From Aquificaceae bacterium (GTDB lineage: Bacteria > Aquificota > Aquificia > Aquificales > Aquificaceae), in contig JANWVD010000053.1 in assembly GCA_025057715.1 (NCBI GenBank), positions 1-6,318 on the forward strand: DNA of 6,318 bases. Direction: 5' to 3'. Position 1 is the stretch's first letter, and each line of letters begins with the position of its first letter. Below the pieces are notes generated by a model. It ran no database searches and was not told the DNA's origin. It saw only the letters and a list, made by a program, of their open reading frames with translations. Both the position numbers and the translations under genes were made by a program. Of the stretch, positions 1 through 5,660 are shown piece after piece.

Positions 1-2
1 CC

Positions 3-578
3 CCCCCGAAAAACGCCCACGTTTCCTTGGCGCTTTTACATTATCCAGCGCTTGATAAAAACGGCAAACATGTAGTTACTTCCTTTATCACCCTTGACCT
101 TCATGACATTGCCCGCCCAGTCAGAGCTTACGAGCTTGGCAGCTACTACATAATCCAGCCAGTTGATGGACAAAGGCTCGTTATAAAAAAGCAACTCGAG
201 TATTGGCTTTCGCCAGAGGGTGCAAAGACAAACCCAACTCGCAACGAGGTCGTAAGTTTAGTTAGGCTTTCATATACTCTTGATGAAGCTATTGAAGATA
301 TCTTTAACCGCACTGGCAAGCGCCCAAAGCTAATAGGAACGGACGCAAGAGACTACCCATTTAAAATAGGCTACAAAGACCTAAGCGAGATTTTGAAAAA
401 TAAGGAAGAGCAATTCCTGATAGTTTTTGGCACCGGCTATGGCATCCCGCCGGAGCTTCTTAGGAGCTTTGACTATATGCTTGAACCTATAAAGGGCGCA
501 GGCGATTGGAATCACCTATCGGTGAGAAACGCAGTCGCCATAATCTTAGATAGACTCTTTAGCAAAAATAGGTGCTAA
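3..578 (+). CDS. TM1570-type SPOUT RNA methyltransferase, 5' end probably cut by window
   Basis: The protein resembles the TM1570/PF09936 family, putative SAM-dependent RNA methyltransferases with a TrmD-like trefoil knot; the RNA target is not known to me. Counting from the Leu/TTG codon at 27, family landmarks are ALLHYP (2-7), LDLHDIAR (23-30), NPTR (69-72), the glycine-rich knot loop FGTGYG (134-139), LEPIKG (152-157) and NHLSVR...ILDRL (162-177). A TTG at 27 could be a start, but nothing like a ribosome binding site precedes it. The frame stays open to the window edge (PPKNAHVSL before ALLHYP), and family members usually have several residues before this motif, so the true start is probably just upstream. 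At about 190 residues visible it is close to full family length. It ends 4 bases before mraY and is probably co-transcribed with it. In Thermotoga the homologue sits beside trmD and rplS, so the mraY neighbour is different here. Confidence 0.85.
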   Translation, partial: PPKNAHVSLALLHYPALDKNGKHVVTSFITLDLHDIARPVRAYELGSYYIIQPVDGQRLVIKKQLEYWLSPEGAKTNPTRNEVVSLVRLSYTLDEAIEDIFNRTGKRPKLIGTDARDYPFKIGYKDLSEILKNKEEQFLIVFGTGYGIPPELLRSFDYMLEPIKGAGDWNHLSVRNAVAIILDRLFSKNRC

Positions 579-582
579 AGCT

Positions 583-1659
583 ATGCTGTATCACATTGCG
601 CTACTATTAAAGGATGAATTTTCCCCTCTAAATGTCTTTAGATACATAACCTTTAGGTCTTTTCTCGTAGTTTTGATTGCCTTTGGGTTAACCCTCTATT
701 TAACCCCCTACTTTGTGAGAAAAATGAGAGCTCTTCAACGGCTATTTAGAGGTTATGTAAGGCAATACACCCCTGAGGGGCACATCAATAAGCGCTACAT
801 TCCCAGCATGGGGGGCTTAATTATCGTTCTTTCCGTAGTTTTTTCCTGCTTTCTTCTTATGAGGCTTGATTTATTTTACTTCTGGGTTCTATCTTTTTGC
901 ACAATTGGCTTTGCCGCCGTTGGCTTTTGGGACGATTTTACAAAGCTCAAAAACAAAAAAGGCATAAGTGCAAGAAAAAAGTTCTTAGCTCAGGTCATGA
1001 TTGCGCTCCTTGTCTCAACTGCACTTTATATGATGGAATTTGTAGATACAAAGCTATACTTTCCGCTCTTTAAAGACCTAAGCTTAGACCTTGGATTATT
1101 CTATATTCCCTTCGCAACGTTTGTAATAGTCGCAACATCAAACGCAGTTAATCTCACCGACGGACTTGACGGGCTTGCCATAGGTCCTGTTATGACATGC
1201 GCAGCAGCTCTTGGGCTTGTCTCTTATGCCGTTGGACATCAGGAGATTGCAAAATATCTTGGTATTGCCTATGTTCCATACGCAGGCGAAGTGAGCGTAT
1301 TTTGCTTTGCAATTCTTGGCGCAGGTCTTGGTTTTTTGTGGTTTAACGCCTTTCCGGCTCAGCTCTTTATGGGCGATGTTGGCTCTTTAGCCCTTGGCTC
1401 TGCCCTTGGTGTTATTGCTCTTGTCTCAAAGTCCGAGCTTTTGCTCCCAATAGCCGGGGGAATATTCGTCTTTGAAACGCTTTCAGTAATACTTCAAGTT
1501 TGGTATTTTAAAACCCGCGGAAAAAGGCTCTTTAGAATGGCGCCATTTCACCACCATCTTGAGCTTCTTGGCATGCCAGAGCCAAAGATTGTCATAAGAA
1601 TGTGGATAATCTCAATCCTTTTAGCCGTCTTTACCTTAGCTACCTTAAAACTCCGTTGA
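583..1659 (+). CDS. mraY: Phospho-N-acetylmuramoyl-pentapeptide transferase (MraY)
   Basis: This integral membrane enzyme transfers phospho-MurNAc-pentapeptide from UDP to undecaprenyl phosphate, making lipid I, the first membrane step of peptidoglycan synthesis. The 358 residues are the normal family length and contain about ten hydrophobic segments. Visible signatures are MGG (76-78), the magnesium/catalytic Asp pair D117-D118 in [17 protein letters not shown] (190-199), [18 protein letters not shown] (251-268) with D265, and the HHH loop at 323-325. The catalytic numbering D117, D118, D265 and H324 is the same as in the structurally solved Aquifex aeolicus MraY, and the N-terminal MLY..ALLLKD and C-terminal [10 protein letters not shown] strings look Aquifex-like from memory. 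The ATG at 583 has a reasonable ribosome binding site, AGGTG at 570-574, lying in the end of the preceding gene. The 3' end overlaps the convergent lipoprotein gene by 15 bases. No other cell-wall gene is in view. Confidence 0.98.
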   Translation: MLYHIALLLKDEFSPLNVFRYITFRSFLVVLIAFGLTLYLTPYFVRKMRALQRLFRGYVRQYTPEGHINKRYIPSMGGLIIVLSVVFSCFLLMRLDLFYFWVLSFCTIGFAAVGFWDDFTKLKNKKGISARKKFLAQVMIALLVSTALYMMEFVDTKLYFPLFKDLSLDLGLFYIPFATFVIVATSNAVNLTDGLDGLAIGPVMTCAAALGLVSYAVGHQEIAKYLGIAYVPYAGEVSVFCFAILGAGLGFLWFNAFPAQLFMGDVGSLALGSALGVIALVSKSELLLPIAGGIFVFETLSVILQVWYFKTRGKRLFRMAPFHHHLELLGMPEPKIVIRMWIISILLAVFTLATLKLR

Positions 1660-2037
1660 GCCAAGCTCAATTCCCATGAATTTGCACCTTCTTCCCCTTA
1701 CTAACTCAACAACCAAATCAGTAGCCCCCGGGGAGCTAACTATCATAAGCCCATGCGTCTCTATGGGTTTTAACTCAGAAACGCCAATCAACCTCCCTTC
1801 CCTAAACCAATAGAGAATCAAATCAAGATGCGTATTCATATTCCAAAACTGCCTTGGCTCTGCTCTATCGTAGATAAAGACCATCCCATCATAGTTATCA
1901 AGAGTTCTTCTATGCATAAGCCCCTGGGCATGCTCTTGCGGCGTTTTAGCGCTTAAGAAATTGCACTCTCTTAGCTTAGCCGAACCCCCACAGCTAAGCA
2001 AAGAACCAAGTAAGATGAAAACAAGTAATCTTTGCAT
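1645..2037 (-). CDS. DUF192 family putative lipoprotein
   Basis: A small 130-residue protein of the DUF192 family, whose biochemical role is not established. The N-terminus reads as a lipoprotein signal: hydrophobic residues 4-14 with lipobox LLSC ending at Cys16, so the mature protein would begin CGGS and be anchored to a membrane. The DUF192 core follows: QGLMHRR (38-44), GMVFIYD (51-57), [11 protein letters not shown] (64-74), and A-T-D-L-V-V-E-L (105-112) near the end. Two further cysteines (25 and 118) could pair outside the cytoplasm; this is inference. The ATG at 2037 has no Shine-Dalgarno sequence and lies 12 bases from the probable start of the divergent regulator gene, so the message may have little or no leader. 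The 3' end overlaps mraY by 15 bases in the opposite direction, with no obvious strong terminator. Confidence 0.85.
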   Translation of the reverse strand: MQRLLVFILLGSLLSCGGSAKLRECNFLSAKTPQEHAQGLMHRRTLDNYDGMVFIYDRAEPRQFWNMNTHLDLILYWFREGRLIGVSELKPIETHGLMIVSSPGATDLVVELVRGRRCKFMGIELGSTEF

Positions 2038-2052
2038 TATATTATGTTAATG
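2035..2052. promoter_or_regulatory. Divergent start/promoter zone between lipoprotein and PerR-like gene
   Basis: The two start codons (minus ATG 2037-2035, plus ATG 2050-2052) are separated by only 12 AT-rich bases. Reading plus, TATATT at 2038-2043 is a -10-like hexamer that would place the transcript start at about 2050, the A of the ATG. Reading minus, TAACAT at 2049-2044 would place a start at about 2037, again the A of the ATG. Neither gene has a Shine-Dalgarno sequence, so leaderless transcripts are possible. The block contains ATTAT twice in tandem (2036-2045). Any operator here would control both genes. The -10 matches are imperfect and no convincing -35 was found, so this is tentative. 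Confidence 0.35.
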
Positions 2053-2472
2053 AGTCTTAGCAATATTGAGAGCTTTGTAAGCGCTTGCAAGGAGCTGGGA
2101 CTTAAGGTAACTCCGCAAAGGATTGCGGTTTATGAAACTCTAAAAAACCGCACTGACCACCCAACGGTGGAAGAAATCTACATAGATGTCAAAGAAAAAC
2201 AGCCCTTTGTGTCGCTTGCAACGGTTTATAGGACCTTGGAAACCTTAGAAGAGCTCGGCCTTATAAGGCGCGTTGCCTATTTTGGCAACTCTGTGCGATA
2301 CGATGCAAACGTCTCTCACCATCACCACCTTATATGCCTAAGCTGCGGCGCAATTTCGGATGTTGAGCTAAATATTAGCTGGACGCCCCCAGAGGAGATA
2401 ATGGGCTATAAGGTAAACACCTTTGGCTTAAACCTATTCGGGATTTGTCCAAAATGCCAAACGAAGAGCTAA
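2050..2472 (+). CDS. Fur-family regulator with PerR-type metal ligands
   Basis: A 140-residue Fur-superfamily transcription factor: winged-helix DNA-binding half (residues 1-80, with TPQR 21-24 and LATVYRTLE 56-64) and a C-terminal metal-binding dimerisation half. Counting from ATG 2050, the regulatory-site residues are H37, D85, H91, H93 and D104, the same residues and numbers as in Bacillus subtilis PerR, including the Asp (not Glu) at 104 associated with peroxide sensing. The structural zinc site is complete: C96-x-x-C99 and C133-x-x-C136. It therefore looks like a metal-dependent peroxide-responsive repressor, although the distinction from Fur is inferred from residues alone. An in-frame ATG at 2044 and TTG at 2032 also exist; none has a Shine-Dalgarno sequence. 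I prefer 2050 because it fits the PerR numbering and a -10-like box at 2038-2043. It overlaps the next gene by 19 bases. Confidence 0.9.
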   Translation: MSLSNIESFVSACKELGLKVTPQRIAVYETLKNRTDHPTVEEIYIDVKEKQPFVSLATVYRTLETLEELGLIRRVAYFGNSVRYDANVSHHHHLICLSCGAISDVELNISWTPPEEIMGYKVNTFGLNLFGICPKCQTKS

Positions 2473-2759
2473 GGGTTTTATCAACGCAGGAAATTATCTC
2501 AAGCCTCCCACCAGGCTGGGCTTTAAGCGATGAGTATATCCAAAAGACCTACCAAACAAAGTCCTGGCTTCAAACTGTTATGCTCTTTAATTGCCTTGCC
2601 TCGCTTGCGCAAGCAAACTGGCATCACCCCGATGTAAAAGTAAGCTACAAATCTATTACCATACTCCTAAAGACCCACGAAGCAAACGGCATAACCATGA
2701 GGGACATTAGCCTCGCAAACGAGATAGAGCTCTACTTTAGCAAAATCCTACAAAGGTGA
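2454..2759 (+). CDS. Pterin-4a-carbinolamine dehydratase (PCD/DCoH family)
   Basis: A 101-residue protein of the usual PCD length. This family dehydrates 4a-hydroxytetrahydropterin during pterin cofactor recycling; in bacteria without phenylalanine hydroxylase, some members are thought to act in other pterin metabolism such as molybdopterin or folate. The active-site pattern is present: NWHHPD (55-60, with H57, H58 and P59), Y65, T74-H75 and the ITMRDISLANEIE region (80-92, with D84). The start is taken as ATG 2454, which overlaps the end of the regulator gene by 19 bases in another frame; a TTG three codons upstream is less likely. A weak GGGA element at 2440-2443 may serve as ribosome binding site. 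The overlap suggests co-transcription and translational coupling with the regulator. No aromatic amino acid hydroxylase is in the window, so the true substrate is unknown. Its TGA stop is part of the tRNA promoter. Confidence 0.92.
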   Translation: MPNEELRVLSTQEIISSLPPGWALSDEYIQKTYQTKSWLQTVMLFNCLASLAQANWHHPDVKVSYKSITILLKTHEANGITMRDISLANEIELYFSKILQR

Positions 2760-2765
2760 TATAAT
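2737..2765 (+). promoter_or_regulatory. Promoter for tRNA-Asp (extended -10)
   Basis: TATAAT at 2760-2765 is a perfect -10 box preceded by TGA at 2757-2759, giving an extended -10 (TGnTATAAT). A TTAGCA at 2737-2742 lies exactly 17 bases upstream and matches four of six -35 positions. The predicted start, near 2772, is seven bases before the mature tRNA. The TG of the extended element is the first two bases of the dehydratase stop codon, so the promoter lies wholly at the gene boundary. Confidence 0.7.
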
Positions 2766-2778
2766 GCCAAAGCTATAT

Positions 2779-2856
2779 GGAGCCGTAGTTCAGCTCGGTC
2801 AGAACGCCGGCCTGTCAAGCCGGAGGTCGCGGGTTCAAGTCCCGTCGGCTCCGCCA
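2779..2856 (+). tRNA. tRNA-Asp (anticodon GTC)
   Basis: The cloverleaf can be folded by hand: acceptor stem GGAGCCG with CGGCTCC (7 pairs), D stem GTTC/GAAC around a 10-base loop, anticodon stem CCGGC/GCCGG with loop CTGTCAA giving anticodon GTC at 2814-2816, variable region AGGTC, and T stem GCGGG/CCCGT (one G-T pair) with loop TTCAAGT. The discriminator is G73, as expected for tRNA-Asp, and the CCA tail is encoded (2854-2856). Without CCA the gene ends at 2853. It has its own promoter directly upstream, and the next protein gene starts only 10 bases after CCA, so a joint transcript is likely. Confidence 0.98.
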
Positions 2857-2866
2857 TCTTAAAGCA

Positions 2867-3325
2867 ATGCCGCAAATATCTGTCATTGGCTCTTCTAACG
2901 CAACGCCTGAAGAGCTTGAGTTTGCCTTCAATCTGGGTATTGCAATAGGCAAGGAGCGCTACACACTAATTTGCGGCGGAAGAGGCGGGGTGATGGAGGC
3001 AGCTTGCAAAGGCTGTCAATCAGTCGGCGGCATAAGCGTTGGGATATTGCCAACTTACGACGGCTCTGACGCAAATAACTACCTAAGCGTAGTTATCAAA
3101 ACCGGCATCGGCTGGGCAAGAAATGCTTTGGTTGTCGCAAGCGGCGATGTAATTGTCGCAGTCGGCGGGAGCTTCGGCACCCTCTCAGAAATTGCATACG
3201 CTTTCATCCTGAAAAAGCCTATCATTGGATATAAAACCCATAAGGTAGAGGGGCTCTTGCAAGCCAATACGATAAGCGAGATAATGTCGTTCATAAAATC
3301 CCACCTTGAAAAACCAAGCCCCTGA
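2867..3325 (+). CDS. TIGR00725/LOG-like Rossmann-fold protein
   Basis: A 152-residue protein with the fold of the LOG/'lysine decarboxylase-like' and DprA-like nucleotide-binding group, closest in pattern to the TIGR00725 subfamily. Visible are an N-terminal beta strand and loop ISVIGSS (4-10), CGGRGGVMEA (36-45), the TG...ARN segment (79-86) and VGGSFGTLSEIA (99-110), which corresponds to the PGGxGTxxE phosphate-binding motif but has Val in place of Pro. LOG enzymes release cytokinin-type bases from nucleotide monophosphates; whether this subfamily does so is not established, so I assign only the fold. The ATG at 2867 is 10 bases after the tRNA CCA and has no Shine-Dalgarno sequence. Its message is therefore probably released from the tRNA transcript by tRNA 3' processing, leaving a very short leader. 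The next gene follows 16 bases later. Confidence 0.8.
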   Translation: MPQISVIGSSNATPEELEFAFNLGIAIGKERYTLICGGRGGVMEAACKGCQSVGGISVGILPTYDGSDANNYLSVVIKTGIGWARNALVVASGDVIVAVGGSFGTLSEIAYAFILKKPIIGYKTHKVEGLLQANTISEIMSFIKSHLEKPSP

Positions 3326-3341
3326 GATAAATTTTTCACGA

Positions 3342-3680
3342 ATGGAGCACAACCTTAACCTCTTAGAAGGACTGCTTCTTAAAACGCAATCAAAAGAAAT
3401 AAACGACCGCTTCGAGGAGCTCATTCAGTTTTATCCCCAAGAGACGGAAATTTTAAACATAGCCTCAAGCATCAAAGGTCTTAGCGACTTTATCCTAAAC
3501 ACCTGCGAAAGCAGGTCAATAACCCCAGAGCTCTACGATAGCATCTACCAAATTATGAAAGAGCTTAGCGCAACTCTTTACGATTTAACCATAGCAGAAG
3601 GCGAACAGCTAAAATATGTCATCTCCTGCGCCTATGAGAAGCTCAATAGCGCAAACTCCATCGTAGAAAAGCTCTCTTAA
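3342..3680 (+). CDS. Small helical protein of unknown function
   Basis: I do not recognise this 112-residue protein. It is acidic, has two cysteines (in NTCES and ISCAYE) and appears almost entirely alpha-helical, with leucine/isoleucine spaced as in amphipathic helices; there is no signal peptide or membrane segment. The stretch ILNIASSIKGLSDFILN is faintly reminiscent of Hpt-type or chemotaxis helical bundles, but no phosphoacceptor His motif is seen, so I assign nothing. The ATG at 3342 is preferred; a TTG in frame at 3306 would overlap the upstream gene by 20 bases and lacks a ribosome binding site, although 3342 also lacks a clear one. It is the last gene of the plus-strand group, and its TAA shares bases with the stop of the convergent kamA gene. 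Confidence 0.65.
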   Translation: MEHNLNLLEGLLLKTQSKEINDRFEELIQFYPQETEILNIASSIKGLSDFILNTCESRSITPELYDSIYQIMKELSATLYDLTIAEGEQLKYVISCAYEKLNSANSIVEKLS

Positions 3681-4792
3681 ATCTCAAATACCTCGTATTC
3701 AACCACTTCCCCGAAGGGACTTTCAAACAAGAATCTATTCCCATCTTGTTCTTTTATGTAATTTGGCGAAAGCGCTATTTTGCCCCTTCCACCCGGTAAA
3801 TCAAGTGCGTAAGTTGGAATCCCCATGCCCGGCAGCTTTCCTCTTAAAAACCTCATAATCTCGAGTCCCTTTTCGATGCTGGTTCTAAAGTGGATAGCAC
3901 CCTTTATCGGGTCGCAATGGAAAAGGTATATAGGTCTAACCTTTATCCTAAGCAAAACTCTAAAGAGTTCTAACATCACCTCAGGAGAGTCGTTAACGCC
4001 CTTTAGCAAAACAGTTTGGTTATTAACCGGCACCCCAGCGCGAAGGAGGTTCTCAACGGCTAAAGAGGTGAGCTCTGTAATCTCCCTTGGGTGGTTAAAG
4101 TGCGTGTTTATCCATATAGGGGAGTATTTTTCAAGAAGGTTTAATATCTCTTTATCAAAAAACCTCTGCGGACAGAGGACCAAAAGCCTGCTCCCAAATC
4201 TTATGGTTTCAACGTGTTTTATTTCCCTAAGACCGCTTAAGAGATACTCAAGCTTTTCAATCCCCACAGATAGAGGCTCACCGCCAGAGATTAAAACATC
4301 CCTAATAGAATCTTGCTCTCTTATGTATCTAAGCCAGCTATCTATCTCTTCCCTCGTTTTAGAACTCTCGCCGCCTGCAAAGATTCGCTTCCTCATGCAA
4401 TGCCTGCAATAAACTGCGCAAAAGCTCGTTAAATTAAGCAAAACCCTATCGGGGTATCTGTGAGTAAGACCTAATACCTCACTCTCTTCCCGAAAGGGGT
4501 TTTCCTCCCCGAGCTCTTGGCAGCTTGATACCTCAACCTCTCTTGGGATAGCCTGAAGCCTGATTGGGTCATTAATGTCTTCAGGGTCTATCAAGGATAG
4601 ATAGTAAGGCGTTATCGCCATTGGATATAGCCCTTTTGTTAGATTAATGCCCGAAAGCTCTTCTTTTGTGAGGTCTATATATTGCGAAAGCTCCTTAGCT
4701 GTTTTTATCCTATTTTGAATCTGCCAGCTATAGCTAAGCCAGAGCTCTCTCGGGACATTTTTAAAAGCGCCCCTTTCAAGTAAAGTTGGCAT
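3677..4792 (-). CDS. kamA: Lysine 2,3-aminomutase family radical SAM enzyme (KamA)
   Basis: A 371-residue PLP-dependent radical SAM enzyme of the KamA family, which interconverts L-alpha-lysine and L-beta-lysine using SAM and a [4Fe-4S] cluster. The cluster motif CxxxCxxC is at C125, C129 and C132. GGEP (170-173) is the usual SAM-contact motif, and K338 in PGGRGK is the PLP-binding lysine. D294 in HCDP and D331 in ALDLPGG match the two Asp residues that hold the substrate epsilon-amino group in clostridial lysine aminomutase; this favours lysine over glutamate and argues against the EF-P-modifying EpmB branch, which lacks the PGG-type PLP context. The C-terminal extension after the PLP lysine is present. 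It is the last gene of the minus operon, overlapping metF by 17 bases, with no Shine-Dalgarno sequence, so translation is probably coupled. No beta-lysine acetyltransferase (ablB) or lysine fermentation gene is in view, so the physiological role is open. Confidence 0.92.
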   Translation of the reverse strand: MPTLLERGAFKNVPRELWLSYSWQIQNRIKTAKELSQYIDLTKEELSGINLTKGLYPMAITPYYLSLIDPEDINDPIRLQAIPREVEVSSCQELGEENPFREESEVLGLTHRYPDRVLLNLTSFCAVYCRHCMRKRIFAGGESSKTREEIDSWLRYIREQDSIRDVLISGGEPLSVGIEKLEYLLSGLREIKHVETIRFGSRLLVLCPQRFFDKEILNLLEKYSPIWINTHFNHPREITELTSLAVENLLRAGVPVNNQTVLLKGVNDSPEVMLELFRVLLRIKVRPIYLFHCDPIKGAIHFRTSIEKGLEIMRFLRGKLPGMGIPTYALDLPGGRGKIALSPNYIKEQDGNRFLFESPFGEVVEYEVFEI

Positions 4793-5660
4793 AGCTTGGC
4801 ATTTCAGAGCTGAGATTTTGCACTATCTCAAGCGTTGCACTCGAGCGATTAAGCGTATAAAAGTGAAGCCCCTTGACCCCGTTTTTTAAGAGCTCTAAGC
4901 ATTGCATGGTGGTGAGCTCTACGCTTCTTTTTATGAGCTCTGGTTGATTATCCTGATATGGCTCAAGGGCTTTAATATACCTATCTGGAATGCTCGCCCC
5001 GCACATTTTTGCAAACTTTTCAACTTGTTTAAAGTTAGTAATTGGCATAATTCCGGGTAAGATTGGGATATCAACCCCCTCGCTATTAACCATATCCATA
5101 AATCTAAAAAAGTAAGCATTATCAAAAAACATCTGGGTTATTGCAAAGTCAGCACCGGCTTTTACTTTTTTAACAAAGTTTTTAATATCGTTTTCAAGTC
5201 CGCCTGATTCAATATGTCCTTCTGGATAAGCCGCAACAGCAATACAAAAGCGATTTTCAAAGCGCTCTCTAATCATCTTTACCATCTCAAGCGCATACTT
5301 GCAACCAACATCTACCTTGCTATCCTTTGGCATATCCCCTCTTAAGGCAAGCAAATTCTCAATTCCCATATGCTCATACTCTGATACTATCTGAAAGAGC
5401 TCTTTGGCGCTATGCGCAATGCAAGTAAGGTGAACCATCACGGTCATACCAAGCTCTTTGTGAATGTGACTTACAACCTCCTTGGTGCGCTCGCGCGTAG
5501 AGCCCCCAGCGCCGTAAGTTACAGAGACAAATGTAGGATTTAAAGCCCTAACCCTCTCGAGGGTTTTAATGAGCTCTAACTTGCCCCCCTCGTCCTTTGG
5601 CGGAAAGAACTCAAAAGAGAGGCTAAAGCCCCCCTTTTTTATGTGGTCAATTATCTTCAA
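4776..5660 (-). CDS. metF: 5,10-methylenetetrahydrofolate reductase (MetF)
   Basis: A 294-residue cytoplasmic flavoenzyme of normal bacterial MetF length, reducing methylenetetrahydrofolate to methyltetrahydrofolate for methionine synthesis or, in some autotrophs, C1 metabolism. Family motifs run in order: SFEFFPPK (15-22, with E17 as the probable general acid), VTYGAGGST (47-55), HLTC (77-80), LRGD (106-109), AAYPEGH (143-149), TQMFFDN (175-181), PGIMP (202-206) and HFYTLNR (266-272). The start is a TTG at 5660, decided by a strong ribosome binding site at 5671-5665; it overlaps the upstream unknown gene by 14 bases. The protein starts shortly before the first motif, as in the family. The 3' end overlaps kamA by 17 bases. 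No RnfC-like or zinc partner subunit gene is next to it. Confidence 0.97.
   Translation of the reverse strand: MKIIDHIKKGGFSLSFEFFPPKDEGGKLELIKTLERVRALNPTFVSVTYGAGGSTRERTKEVVSHIHKELGMTVMVHLTCIAHSAKELFQIVSEYEHMGIENLLALRGDMPKDSKVDVGCKYALEMVKMIRERFENRFCIAVAAYPEGHIESGGLENDIKNFVKKVKAGADFAITQMFFDNAYFFRFMDMVNSEGVDIPILPGIMPITNFKQVEKFAKMCGASIPDRYIKALEPYQDNQPELIKRSVELTTMQCLELLKNGVKGLHFYTLNRSSATLEIVQNLSSEMPSYANFT

Noticed and set aside
2032..2049. TTG at 2032 as start of the PerR-like gene.
   Set aside because: It would overlap the divergent start codon, adds residues (MHYIML) not needed by the family, and has no ribosome binding site.
2034..2054. A full PerR box (TTATAATnATTATAA) in the divergent region.
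   Set aside because: One half-site (TTATATT, 2037-2043) is close, but the second half does not match, so a canonical box cannot be claimed.
2764..2861. Short open frame starting ATG at 2764 and running through the tRNA to TAA at 2859-2861.
   Set aside because: It coincides with the tRNA-Asp gene, has no ribosome binding site, and the bases are fully explained by the cloverleaf.
3079..3424. Minus-strand open frames opposite the LOG-like gene and the following gene.
   Set aside because: They show no family resemblance and overlap better-supported plus-strand genes over most of their length.
3825..4412. A 195-codon plus-strand frame.
   Set aside because: It lies antisense within kamA, which has complete catalytic motifs; its product is Ser/Leu-rich with no recognisable motif.
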